Below, piece after piece: positions 1 to 4,723 of a stretch of 7,150 nt of DNA. Origin of the DNA: Planctomycetota bacterium. GTDB taxonomy: Bacteria; Planctomycetota; PLA2. The position numbers and the translations under genes were made by a program. A model generated the notes under the pieces. That model was not told where the DNA came from, made no database searches, and saw only the letters and a program-made list of their open reading frames with translations. Each line of letters opens with the position of its first letter. Position 1 is the stretch's first letter. The stretch spans positions 1 to 7,150 of the forward strand of contig JAKLKT010000146.1 of NCBI GenBank assembly GCA_023150495.1, given 5' to 3'.

Positions 1-1
1 C

Positions 2-211
2 GTGCCGGCGTACATGGTCGCAAGCGACCGCGCGCTCCGCGACATCGCGCGGCTGCGCCCGCGGACGATCGCGGAGCTCCAGCTCGCGAACGGGATCGGC
101 CCCGCGAAGGCGAAGCGCTACGGCGACGGCTTCCTGGGCGTCATCCGCGCCCGGGACGGAACCGGGGGGGCTCCGGGGGCGGCGGCTGCGGCGCCTGCCA
201 CTCCAGCGTGA
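2..211 (+). CDS. C-terminal HRDC domain of a RecQ-like DNA helicase (5' end outside window)
   Basis: The frame is open from the left edge and stops with TGA at 209-211, so only the last ~69 residues are present. They match the HRDC fold: PAYMVASDRALRDIA, then RPRTIAEL, then GIGPAKAKRYGDGFL, which is the helix-hairpin core of the domain. HRDC domains bind DNA at the C-terminus of RecQ helicases and also occur in RNase D and some UvrD-like helicases. RecQ is the most likely parent because the domain is nearly terminal, but the helicase core is not visible. The last ~18 residues are a Gly/Ala/Pro tail encoded partly by a G-tract. The gene overlaps the 3' end of the convergent PLD gene by 71 bp. 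The GTG at position 2 is probably an internal Val codon. Confidence 0.8.
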   Translation: MPAYMVASDRALRDIARLRPRTIAELQLANGIGPAKAKRYGDGFLGVIRARDGTGGAPGAAAAAPATPA

Positions 212-1043
212 TCCCCCGGCCGGGGCGGCGGCGGACGTCCGGCAGCCGCGCGAGGAGCGCGCAGACGAAGGCGGAGCGGTGGACGTGCAGCACGTCGAGC
301 AGGTACCGGTTCGTGAGCGTGCCGTGCGCGCGCAGGTAGTCCCACGCCAGCGCGACCATCCACGACGGGACCAGCTGCGGGCCCGTGCCCTTCTCGCGGG
401 AGCGCGCGGTCTCGACGTACACGCCCTGCGGCGTGCACTCCACGACGACGTTCCTCTTCCGGTCGGGACCGAGCGTCTCGAAGACCGGATCCCTTCCGAC
501 CTCGCGCCGGACGAGGTCGAAGAGGGCGGGGTCGCCGCCCCAGTCCGCGACCGGCTCGGGCTCGGCGACGGCGCCGGGGAGCCATGGCTGCGCGAGGCGG
601 TCGTTCCACCACGCGTCGGCGCGCGCCCATGCATCGGCAAGGGCGCTGTCGCGAGAGGTGCCTTCGAGGTGCACCGCGGCCTCGATGTTGCTGACGAGTC
701 CGCCGGTCAGGTTCGCGCTGCCGATGACGGCGGAGAGCCTTTTGCCCGCGCGTCCGACGTAGAGCTTGGGGTGGTAGGTGCGGCTGCCCGCGGGGTTGAG
801 GACGCGAACGTCCGCGCCGAGCGCGGTCGCGCGCGAGAGCGCGTCCGTCGTGGTCGTTCCGAACTGCGTCGTGACGAGCACGCGAGCCCGGCCGCGCAGC
901 TTGCCGAGTTCGCTCCCGACGAGGTGGACGCCCGCCGCGCTCGCGAACGCCACGCAGAGCCGCGCCTCTTCCGCGCCGGCGAGCACCGCGCGGATGCCCT
1001 CGATCAGGCTCCCGTCCGCCGTCGTGACCGTCCTCGCCCGCAC
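141..1043 (-). CDS. Phospholipase D-like domain protein, probable nuclease-type
   Basis: A 300-residue protein from the GTG at 1043. The PLD signature is HPKLYVG at residues 91-97 followed by VIGSANLTGG at 106-115, the H-x-K...GSxN core of the PLDc_2 superfamily. The Asp expected at +7 from the His is replaced (Arg98). Only one HxK motif is present, so the active enzyme would need a dimer, as in Nuc/BfiI-type PLD nucleases. Residues ~226-270 (VPSWMVALAWDYLRAHGTL onward) look like a winged-helix DNA-binding segment, by inference from the helix pattern. The tail is Pro-rich. The substrate is unknown; a DNA or RNA phosphodiesterase is more likely than a lipase, since no signal peptide is visible. 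The frame stays open to an ATG at 1130. I prefer the GTG because the PLD fold begins right after it and a TACCAT hexamer lies 8 nt upstream. It is co-oriented with, and downstream of, the tRNA array. Confidence 0.78.
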   Translation of the reverse strand: MRARTVTTADGSLIEGIRAVLAGAEEARLCVAFASAAGVHLVGSELGKLRGRARVLVTTQFGTTTTDALSRATALGADVRVLNPAGSRTYHPKLYVGRAGKRLSAVIGSANLTGGLVSNIEAAVHLEGTSRDSALADAWARADAWWNDRLAQPWLPGAVAEPEPVADWGGDPALFDLVRREVGRDPVFETLGPDRKRNVVVECTPQGVYVETARSREKGTGPQLVPSWMVALAWDYLRAHGTLTNRYLLDVLHVHRSAFVCALLARLPDVRRRPGRGITLEWQAPQPPPPEPPRFRPGRG

Positions 1044-1051
1044 CGCCCGAC

Positions 1052-1057
1052 ATGGTA
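1052..1057 (-). promoter_or_regulatory. Candidate -10 hexamer (TACCAT) 8 nt before the PLD start
   Basis: Minus-strand TACCAT fits a TANNNT -10 element, with 8 nt to the GTG at 1043. No Shine-Dalgarno sequence separates them, so transcription would begin at or next to the start codon (leaderless). No good -35 element is visible. The same arrangement recurs at 3812, 6099 and 6974. Confidence 0.3.
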
Positions 1058-1158
1058 CTCGGTACGTGATCCGACGCGCGCAACCTGTTGCGGGGGTGAC
1101 GGTTACGGCGGCGAGCCCCGGACGGTTCATGTCGGATTCGTCTCGGTTGAGAAAGAGC

Positions 1159-1173
1159 GTCCACCCCTCTCTT
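1159..1173. repeat. Left arm of a 15-bp perfect inverted repeat flanking the tRNA array
   Basis: GTCCACCCCTCTCTT here is the exact reverse complement of 1808-1822. Both copies, read inward toward the array, are also preceded by TTGA(G/C)AA (1147 on plus; 1829 on minus) with a ~5-nt indel between the parts. The homologous block is thus ~20 bp. It lies between the last tRNA and the PLD gene. Confidence 0.8.
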
Positions 1174-1183
1174 GTGAATCATT

Positions 1184-1204
1184 GAAAAGTGCCTGACACC
1201 TTTC
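1184..1204 (-). terminator. Hairpin downstream of the tRNA array, terminator- or processing-like
   Basis: On the minus strand GAAAGGTG and CACTTTTC form 8 bp around the loop TCAGG. One pair is G-U on this strand and C-A on the other, which favours a minus-strand RNA. It begins 15 nt after the CCA end of tRNA-Ser, and its 3' arm has four T. There is no long T tail after it, so termination strength is uncertain. An alternative reading is a palindrome of the AAAGGTGTC/GACACCTTT kind found in dispersed repeats. Confidence 0.45.
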
Positions 1205-1218
1205 GATGAATGTGTGAC

Positions 1219-1302
1219 TGGCGGAAGCGGCAGGATTCGGACCTGCGATCCACGAGGTCCCAGTCAGCGACCCGGTGCAATCAGCCACTCTGCCACGCTT
1301 CC
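1219..1302 (-). tRNA. tRNA-Ser, anticodon probably GCT, CCA encoded
   Basis: The acceptor GGAAGCG/CGCTTCC pairs 7/7, followed by discriminator G73 and CCA. U8 is present. The D arm is class-II style: GCA/TGC with an 11-nt loop GAGTGGCTGAT holding A14 and GG. The T arm GCAGG/CCTGC closes a TCCGAAT loop (U55 replaced by C). An extra arm GACC-TCGT-GG(A)TC supports a class II tRNA; with G73 this points to Ser. The anticodon arm is odd: CCGG/CTGG leaves an 8-nt loop GTCGCTGA, with C rather than U before the GCT triplet. The anticodon assignment therefore has less support than the tRNA call. It is the last tRNA of the array. Confidence 0.8.
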
Positions 1303-1312
1303 GTCGAGAAGG

Positions 1313-1373
1313 GGCCGGCGCACGTCGTGGCCCGGGCAAAGCCGTGGGATTGGGCTCTGCGACGGCGCCGGCC
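1313..1373 (-). ncRNA. Long structured hairpin between tRNAs of the array
   Basis: The 85-nt spacer between two tRNAs is almost entirely one fold. The outer stem is GGCCGGCGC/GCGCCGGCC (9 bp), continued by CGTC/GACG past a one-base bulge. The inner hairpin GCAGAGCC/GGCTTTGC (8 bp, one G-U pair that forms only as minus-strand RNA) carries a 9-nt loop CAATCCCAC. It has no T arm and no CCA, so it is not a normal tRNA. It could be a processing element, a strongly decayed tRNA, or a small RNA embedded in the array. I do not recognise a known RNA family. Confidence 0.4.
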
Positions 1374-1387
1374 GGGTTTCGAAAGGG

Positions 1388-1458
1388 TGGTGGACGCGGC
1401 GGGATTCGCACCCGCCCGGGGTCCGTGCTCACGTGGCCCCCGGAGCCCCCTCGCATCA
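1388..1458 (-). tRNA. Aberrant tRNA of unclear identity, CCA encoded
   Basis: The T arm is perfect as a stem (GCGGG/CCCGC) with loop TGCGAAT. The acceptor pairs 6/7: GATGCG with CGCGTC including one G-U, and a T1-C72 mismatch at the end. A73 and CCA follow. The interior is abnormal. There is no U8, the D arm is reduced to about GAG-GGGG-CTC, and the central arm is an extended stem (GGGG/CCCC plus CC/GG with a bulged A) with an enlarged loop ACGTGAGCAC instead of a 5+7 anticodon arm. GAG or GTG could be the anticodon, but neither sits in a proper loop. The length is 71 nt. It starts 1 nt after the CCA of tRNA-Asp. It may be a pseudo-tRNA or a non-translational tRNA-like RNA. Confidence 0.55.
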
Positions 1459-1459
1459 C

Positions 1460-1534
1460 TGGCGCGGACGACGGGAGTCGCACCCGCAACCTTCCGGTCG
1501 ACAGCCGGCTGCTCCGCTTTCGAGCTCCGTCCGC
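1460..1534 (-). tRNA. tRNA-Asp (GTC), CCA encoded, non-canonical core
   Basis: The 75-nt cloverleaf is complete. Acceptor GCGGACG/CGTCCGC pairs 7/7, D stem GCTC/GAGC 4/4, anticodon stem CCGG/CCGG plus a G-A pair, loop CTGTCGA with U33 and GTC, T stem GCGGG/CCCGT, G73 (an Asp identity base) and CCA. Oddities: position 8 is G instead of U, the 7-nt D loop GAAAGCG lacks the G18-G19 pair, and the T loop is TGCGACT with G at position 55. The D-loop/T-loop contact G18-psi55 is therefore absent on both sides. It lies 3 nt after tRNA-Arg. Confidence 0.85.
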
Positions 1535-1537
1535 AAC

Positions 1538-1613
1538 TGGCCAGCCCGGGAGGATTCGAACCTCCGACTGCAGCTTCGTAGGCTGCGATGATCATCCGTT
1601 TCACCACGGGCCG
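1538..1613 (-). tRNA. tRNA-Arg (ACG), CCA encoded
   Basis: The one fully canonical member of the array, 76 nt. Acceptor CGGCCCG/CGGGCTG pairs 7/7 with one G-U. U8 is present. D stem GTGA/TCAT has loop AACGGATGA with A14, GG and A21. The anticodon arm GCAGC-CTACGAA-GCTGC is perfect, with anticodon ACG (read as inosine-CG after deamination, Arg CGN codons). T arm GGAGG-TTCGAAT-CCTCC is standard, with G73 and CCA. It anchors the interpretation of its diverged neighbours. Confidence 0.96.
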
Positions 1614-1618
1614 GCGGG

Positions 1619-1652
1619 GAGGCCAGGGGGAGTCGCACCCGCCATGGCCAAC
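1619..1652 (-). other. T-arm minihelix: tRNA fragment without D or anticodon arms
   Basis: The 39 nt between tRNA-Trp and tRNA-Arg hold a T-arm-like hairpin (GCGGG/CCCCC, one C-C mismatch, loop TGCGACT as in tRNA-Asp) extended by GGCCA/TGGCC, with TG at the junction. This is the shape of an acceptor-plus-T-arm minihelix. The 3' strand TGGCCTC (1619-1625) can instead pair 7/7, with one G-U, with GAGGCCG at 1721-1727, the 5' end of the tRNA-Trp region. It could therefore be a second, alternative 3' half for that tRNA. No CCA follows. It may also simply be a decayed tRNA. Confidence 0.45.
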
Positions 1653-1728
1653 TGGTCGGGACAGCCGGACTCGACCGGCGCACCCGCGGCCTTGGAGACC
1701 GGGTGACTACGTTGTCCTACCGGCCTCG
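1653..1728 (-). tRNA. tRNA-Trp-like (CCA anticodon), diverged, CCA end encoded
   Basis: Loop CTCCAAG with U33 and anticodon CCA sits in a segment (CACCCGGTCTCCAA...GGGTG) very like bacterial tRNA-Trp. The T arm is GCCGG/CCGGC with a 6-nt loop TCGAGT. TGTCCCG-A-CCA ends the gene, giving exactly 76 nt from 1728. Weak points: the acceptor CGAGGCC/TGTCCCG pairs only 5/7, the D arm is GAC-AACGTA-GTC without GG, position 8 is G, the anticodon stem is CGGT/GCCG (4 bp), and A73 replaces the G73 usual for bacterial Trp. It may be an inactive copy or a tRNA-like RNA. It starts 1 nt after the CCA of tRNA-Gly. Confidence 0.6.
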
Positions 1729-1729
1729 A

Positions 1730-1805
1730 TGGAGCGACCGGCGGGGTTTCGACCCGCACTTCCGATTCGGCGAGCCGACATGCTGCGCATTGACGCTACA
1801 GTCGT
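1730..1805 (-). tRNA. tRNA-Gly-like (GCC), diverged, CCA encoded; first of the array
   Basis: Exactly 76 nt including CCA. Acceptor ACGACTG/CGGTCGC pairs 6/7 (C2-G71 kept, A1-C72 mismatch). U8 and A9 are present, the T arm is GCGGG/CCCGC with loop TCGAAAC, and T73 (the bacterial Gly discriminator) precedes CCA. The D arm appears as GCG-TCAATG-CGC without GG. The anticodon region is TCGG-CTCGCCGAA-TCGG, a 4-bp stem with a 9-nt loop in which GCC is flanked by C and G. The same segment can form TCGG-CTCG-CCGA instead. Identity as Gly rests on T73, C2-G71 and GCC, and is moderate. Confidence 0.55.
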
Positions 1806-1807
1806 GA

Positions 1808-1822
1808 AAGAGAGGGGTGGAC
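1808..1822. repeat. Right arm of the 15-bp inverted repeat flanking the tRNA array
   Basis: Exact reverse complement of 1159-1173. On the minus strand it lies 2 nt before the first tRNA and is preceded by TTGACA (1824-1829). TTGACA looks like a -35 box, but the 17-nt-spaced hexamer CACGAC is a poor -10 and falls in the tRNA, so promoter function is not supported. The array promoter is not evident. Confidence 0.8.
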
Positions 1823-1959
1823 TTGTCAATGAGCAGCGCGGCCCCGCCGCCAATGGCGGAGACCGATCGCGAGCGCAACCCGGTGGAGCCGCTCACGCTC
1901 TCACACGGGCCGTCGATCGGGTCCGTCCAATGTCGTAGTGCCTGTCGCACGCGGGGTGA

Positions 1960-1982
1960 AACCGGCGGCTGCCCCGGCGGTT
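1960..1982 (-). terminator. Possible hairpin downstream of the secretin gene
   Basis: AACCG/CGGTT and CGG/CCG form an 8-bp stem with one symmetric mismatch and a 5-nt loop, 50 nt past the secretin stop. No T tail follows on the minus strand. A T6 run exists at 1995-2000 only on the plus strand. The rest of 1831-2031 holds a small CCGCC-AAT-GGCGG hairpin (1846-1858) and a near-perfect inverted pair, GACCGATCG at 1861 with CGATCGGGTC near 1914. I see no gene in it. Confidence 0.25.
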
Positions 1983-2031
1983 CGGTAGGCGCTCTTTTTT
2001 CGCGGGGGGGACTCCGGGGGCCCGGGCGAGG

Positions 2032-3144
2032 TCACGGCGCCTCGATGATCCGGGGCGTGATGAGGATCACGAGGGCCTGCTGCTCGGGGTCCGTGATCTG
2101 ATGGCTGAAGAGGTTCCCGAGGAGGGGGATGTTGCGGAGCAGCGGGATACCGGTCGTAGGCCCCGGCTGCCCCTGCAGGTGCAGCCCGCCGAGGACCAGC
2201 GTCTGCCCGCCGAGGACGGGGATCGTCGTGGAGTTCGTGCTCCGGCTCACGAACGGGATCTCGACGTCGACCGGATCCGCTCCGACGACCGCCGGCACCG
2301 ACCGGAACACCGAGAGCATCTCGGTGCCGGGCCGGATCGTGAGCCGGACGTTCGCGCCGTCGACCTCGGGAGCGACGTCCAGGGCGAAGCCCGTGAACAT
2401 CCCGATGGGGTTCTGGACGACCGACTGCACGGCGCTCCGGAACTGGGGCTTGAGGTCGGAGACCAGCGGGAGGACATCCTGGATCCCGAGGACCGCGGCC
2501 TGCTCGCTGCGCAGCCGGATGACGGGAGGCTCGATGAGGATCGTGGCCGCATCGTCGTCGAGGAGGTCGAGCAGCGCATCGCGCGCGACGTCGTCGAGGA
2601 TGTCGTGGAGCAAGGTCCCGGAGAGCCCCGGATCCGTCGGCGGGATGGTCCCCGCGTCCGCGCCGCCGGCGAAGCCCTGGATCGGCGTCGTCGCATTGGC
2701 GGCGCACCGCACGCATTGGCCGGGGAAGGGGAGGCCCGGGAACACTTTCGCGTCCTCGCCGACGAAGGGCGAGACGAAGTTGCGGTTGACGATCGAGAGC
2801 AGGCCGTCGAAGTCGTCCGCCACGAGGTAGGGCACGCCGTCGGGGCCGCCCACCGTGTCGGAGTCGACGACGACGTCGCTCCCCTGCGCGCTCCGTCCGC
2901 CCAACGCGGGGACGGAGGCACCGTTCTGCACCGGCGCGGCGAGGGGGAACGACACGCCGAGGCTGTCGAGGAAGTCGCTCCTGACCACGACGATCCTCGC
3001 CTCGATGTTGACCTGCGGCACGGGGACGTCGAGCTGCGCGAGCTGTCCGGCCTCGAGCGTGGAACACGCCACGGCTGCGGCCGTTCCGTTGCCTCCGCAG
3101 GCGCCGACGAACGCGAGGACACATACGATCACGGTCTGGCGCAT
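2032..3144 (-). CDS. Short secretin-domain lipoprotein (type II/III secretion, GspD/PilQ-like)
   Basis: A 370-residue protein from ATG 3144 with a good ribosome site (GGGAGG, ~7 nt upstream). The N-terminus is a signal peptide with a likely lipobox, FVGAC, giving Cys16 as the lipidated residue. VPQVNIEARIVVV at residues ~42-54 and DSLGVSF at 60-66 match the start of the secretin domain. The end is diagnostic: VLGGQTLVLGG (~310-320), GIPLLRNIPLLGNLF (332-346), LVILITPRII (358-367). Secretins form outer-membrane channels for pseudopilin, pilus or filament export. This one lacks the N0-N2 domains and stands alone without gsp/pil genes nearby, so its partner machinery must be elsewhere. An insertion carries C-x-x-C (residues 144-147), unusual for the family and possibly metal- or disulfide-forming. 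It may instead be a secretin-related surface lipoprotein without channel function. Confidence 0.85.
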   Translation of the reverse strand: MRQTVIVCVLAFVGACGGNGTAAAVACSTLEAGQLAQLDVPVPQVNIEARIVVVRSDFLDSLGVSFPLAAPVQNGASVPALGGRSAQGSDVVVDSDTVGGPDGVPYLVADDFDGLLSIVNRNFVSPFVGEDAKVFPGLPFPGQCVRCAANATTPIQGFAGGADAGTIPPTDPGLSGTLLHDILDDVARDALLDLLDDDAATILIEPPVIRLRSEQAAVLGIQDVLPLVSDLKPQFRSAVQSVVQNPIGMFTGFALDVAPEVDGANVRLTIRPGTEMLSVFRSVPAVVGADPVDVEIPFVSRSTNSTTIPVLGGQTLVLGGLHLQGQPGPTTGIPLLRNIPLLGNLFSHQITDPEQQALVILITPRIIEAP

Positions 3145-3207
3145 GGGTACCCTCCCGCGCCGGATCCTAGCGAAAACGAGAGAGGAACGCGCCGGTGAGC
3201 CGGTTCC

Positions 3208-3804
3208 TCAGCCACGCAACGGCCGTAGACTGTTGCGTCGGCTCACCCAGCGCGTGCCGTCCGCGGCGAACCTCCAGGGGGCCGCGCGGTGCGTCGGCAG
3301 CGCATAGGCAATCCCAACGCGCGGTCCTGCAAGCACTTGCGCCGGCGGCTCGCCGCGGTGGACCTCCAGCGGGCCCTTCTCGTAGAGCCGCCGGCCGGAG
3401 AGCCGGACCGTGAGCGCGAGCGCCGCGCCGACCTTGCCCGGGCCGTCGAGGAGCGCGTGGCCCGAGATCCCCCCGCGCCGGCGCCGGATGGTCGCGAGGC
3501 CACGGACCGGCTCGCACGCGCGCACGAGCACAGCCTGCGCCTCGCCCTCCGCGCCCGTGACGAGGTTGAGCATCGGGTGGATGCCGTAGCAGATGTAGAC
3601 GTACGCGGTGCCCGGCGGGCCCCAGAGCGCGGCGTTCCTCTCCGTCTTCCCGTGGCGGCCGTGGCACGCGGTGTCGTCCGGCCAGCGGTACGCCTCGACC
3701 TCCGTGATCCTGAGCGTGACGCCGCCGCGTACGACGAGCGCGCCGAGGAGCTCGGGCGCGACCTCGAGCGCGTCACGCGCGTAGAAGGAGCGGGGCAGGA
3801 GCAC
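3208..3804 (-). CDS. 3-methyladenine DNA glycosylase (AAG/Mpg family)
   Basis: A 198-residue protein from the GTG at 3804, the usual length for bacterial members. It removes alkylated bases (3-methyladenine, hypoxanthine, ethenoadenine) in base-excision repair. Family residues are present: ITEVEAY with catalytic Glu37 and Tyr39 (human Glu125/Tyr127), DDTACH with His48 (His136), RNAALWGPPGTAYVY with Tyr70 (Tyr159), and YGIHPMLN with Asn80 (Asn169). The C-terminal PRVGIAYALP...PWRF is also typical. The frame remains open upstream to 4305, but that extension is Arg/Pro-rich shadow sequence of the next gene. The GTG is chosen because the fold starts at once (LLPRSFYARDALEVAPELLG). No Shine-Dalgarno sequence is seen; TATCCT lies 7 nt upstream. 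It is 56 nt downstream of the four-gene redox operon. Confidence 0.93.
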   Translation of the reverse strand: MLLPRSFYARDALEVAPELLGALVVRGGVTLRITEVEAYRWPDDTACHGRHGKTERNAALWGPPGTAYVYICYGIHPMLNLVTGAEGEAQAVLVRACEPVRGLATIRRRRGGISGHALLDGPGKVGAALALTVRLSGRRLYEKGPLEVHRGEPPAQVLAGPRVGIAYALPTHRAAPWRFAADGTRWVSRRNSLRPLRG

Positions 3805-3811
3805 GCCGGGA

Positions 3812-3817
3812 AGGATA
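3812..3817 (-). promoter_or_regulatory. Candidate -10 hexamer (TATCCT) 7 nt before the glycosylase start
   Basis: Minus-strand TATCCT fits TANNNT, and 7 nt separate it from GTG 3804 with no purine-rich ribosome site between. This would give a leaderless glycosylase mRNA made independently of the upstream operon. No -35 element is recognisable. Confidence 0.3.
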
Positions 3818-3860
3818 ACGGGTGGGGGCGCGGGGGTCCGCCTTCGGCGCTTCGGCGTGG

Positions 3861-4325
3861 TCAGCGCGCTTCGCGGTAGACCACCGTGCCGTCCGAATAC
3901 GCGACGAGGATCCTGCCGTCGTCGTCCGGCTTCCTGTCCCAGAGGAGCGGGAACGGCGGGCCCTCCAGTTTGCCCTCGCCGCGGTAGCGCTCCCAGCCGA
4001 AGTTCGCGTAGTCGCCGTCCTCGATCTCCTCGTCGGTGGGGCCCATCCCCGCGCGCTCGCTCCGTACGAAGTGCGCCGGGATGTGCTCCCGGCGCACGAA
4101 CCTGTACGGGTCGAACGCGCCGTCCTTCATCGGGAGCGTGCCCGTTCGCGCGACGGGCTCGACGAGATTGCGGAGGGTGTTCGTATCCTCGAGACGGGCC
4201 TTCGTCTTGCGCGACACTCCGTGGAGGGGCAGGCAAAGCAGGAACCCGACTGCCGCAACGACGATCGCGGCGAAGAGCACGCGCAAGAGCGCCCGCGCGA
4301 TCCAACTGCCCGCGCGCGTCGTCAC
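3861..4325 (-). CDS. Small single-pass membrane protein of unknown function
   Basis: 154 residues from GTG 4325, which overlaps the TGA of the MauE gene by 4 nt (GTGA), indicating translational coupling; the longer ATG at 4469 would run deep into that gene. Residues ~10-34 (ARALLRVLFAAIVVAAVGFL...) form one transmembrane segment, with the rest probably periplasmic. The soluble part is charged and ends in FPLLWDRKPDDDGRILVAYSDGTVV, written here in two blocks: residues 125-132 (FPLLWDRK) and 137-149. This resembles the W-D...DG-x-V ending of planctomycete pilin-like and H-X9-DG proteins, but no N-methylation site is present. I do not recognise a family. The operon context links it to the DUF1573/rhodanese/MauE proteins. 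It is the last gene of the coupled set. Confidence 0.75.
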   Translation of the reverse strand: MTTRAGSWIARALLRVLFAAIVVAAVGFLLCLPLHGVSRKTKARLEDTNTLRNLVEPVARTGTLPMKDGAFDPYRFVRREHIPAHFVRSERAGMGPTDEEIEDGDYANFGWERYRGEGKLEGPPFPLLWDRKPDDDGRILVAYSDGTVVYREAR

Positions 4326-4723
4326 CGCTCCCGCGTCCCGCGCCAGACGACGACCGACCCCGCGAGCATCGCCAGATCGACGAGCGCCGTCGCCCAGCGC
4401 GCCTCGAGCGCGCGCGAGAGCGGGCCGAAGCAGCCGCACGTGATGTCGAGGCTCTTGAAGTGCGCCCACCCGGTCACGAACAGGAACACGACGGACAGCG
4501 CCCCGGCAAGGAGTGCCGCGCCGCGGGTCAGGAGCCCCGTCACGAGCGCCGCGCCGGCCGCGATCTCGACGCCCGGCAGCAGGAAGCCGACCGCGAGCGA
4601 GCCCTTCGCCGGCAGGATGCCGTAGGCACCCGCCGTCATCACCGCGAGCGACGGGTCGGCCGCCTTCAGCGCACCCGCCGCGAGCAGCACGACACCGAGG
4701 AGGATCCGCGCCGCAAGCGTCAT
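4322..4723 (-). CDS. MauE/DoxX-family redox-associated membrane protein
   Basis: 133 residues from ATG 4723, whose ATGA overlaps the rhodanese stop. Four hydrophobic segments are visible (about 5-22, 43-63, 67-85, 111-127). DITCGCFGPLS at residues 93-103 contains the CGCFG motif typical of MauE-like proteins, located after the third segment. MauE supports disulfide formation in methylamine dehydrogenase, and DoxX-like relatives act in quinone or thiol redox chemistry in the membrane. No methylamine-utilisation genes are nearby, so the substrate here is more likely another exported thiol protein. The vicinal cysteines suggest thiol-disulfide exchange, with the DUF1573 and rhodanese-like proteins as candidate partners (inference from the operon). 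Confidence 0.85.
   Translation of the reverse strand: MTLAARILLGVVLLAAGALKAADPSLAVMTAGAYGILPAKGSLAVGFLLPGVEIAAGAALVTGLLTRGAALLAGALSVVFLFVTGWAHFKSLDITCGCFGPLSRALEARWATALVDLAMLAGSVVVWRGTRER

Noticed and set aside
1127..1706. Several open frames of 100-145 codons on both strands across the tRNA region, with peptides such as GRIRTCDP and EDSNLRLQ
   Set aside because: These peptides are the well-known artefacts of translating tRNA genes antisense; the DNA is explained by the tRNA cloverleafs.
1824..1829. TTGACA as the -35 box of a promoter for the tRNA array
   Set aside because: The correctly spaced hexamer is CACGAC and falls within the first tRNA; the box is better seen as part of the repeat.
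1990..2000. T6 run as an intrinsic terminator
   Set aside because: It lies on the plus strand, where no gene ends, and no stable hairpin abuts it; the nearest stem is 12 nt away with a mismatch.
2101..3198. 365-codon plus-strand frame opposite the secretin gene
   Set aside because: Asp/Arg/Glu-rich low-information sequence without family resemblance; the minus strand encodes an unmistakable secretin end.
3208..4305. 365-residue version of the DNA glycosylase
   Set aside because: The extra N-terminal 167 residues overlap the neighbouring coupled gene and are Arg/Pro/Gly-rich shadow sequence; the family fold begins at the GTG at 3804.
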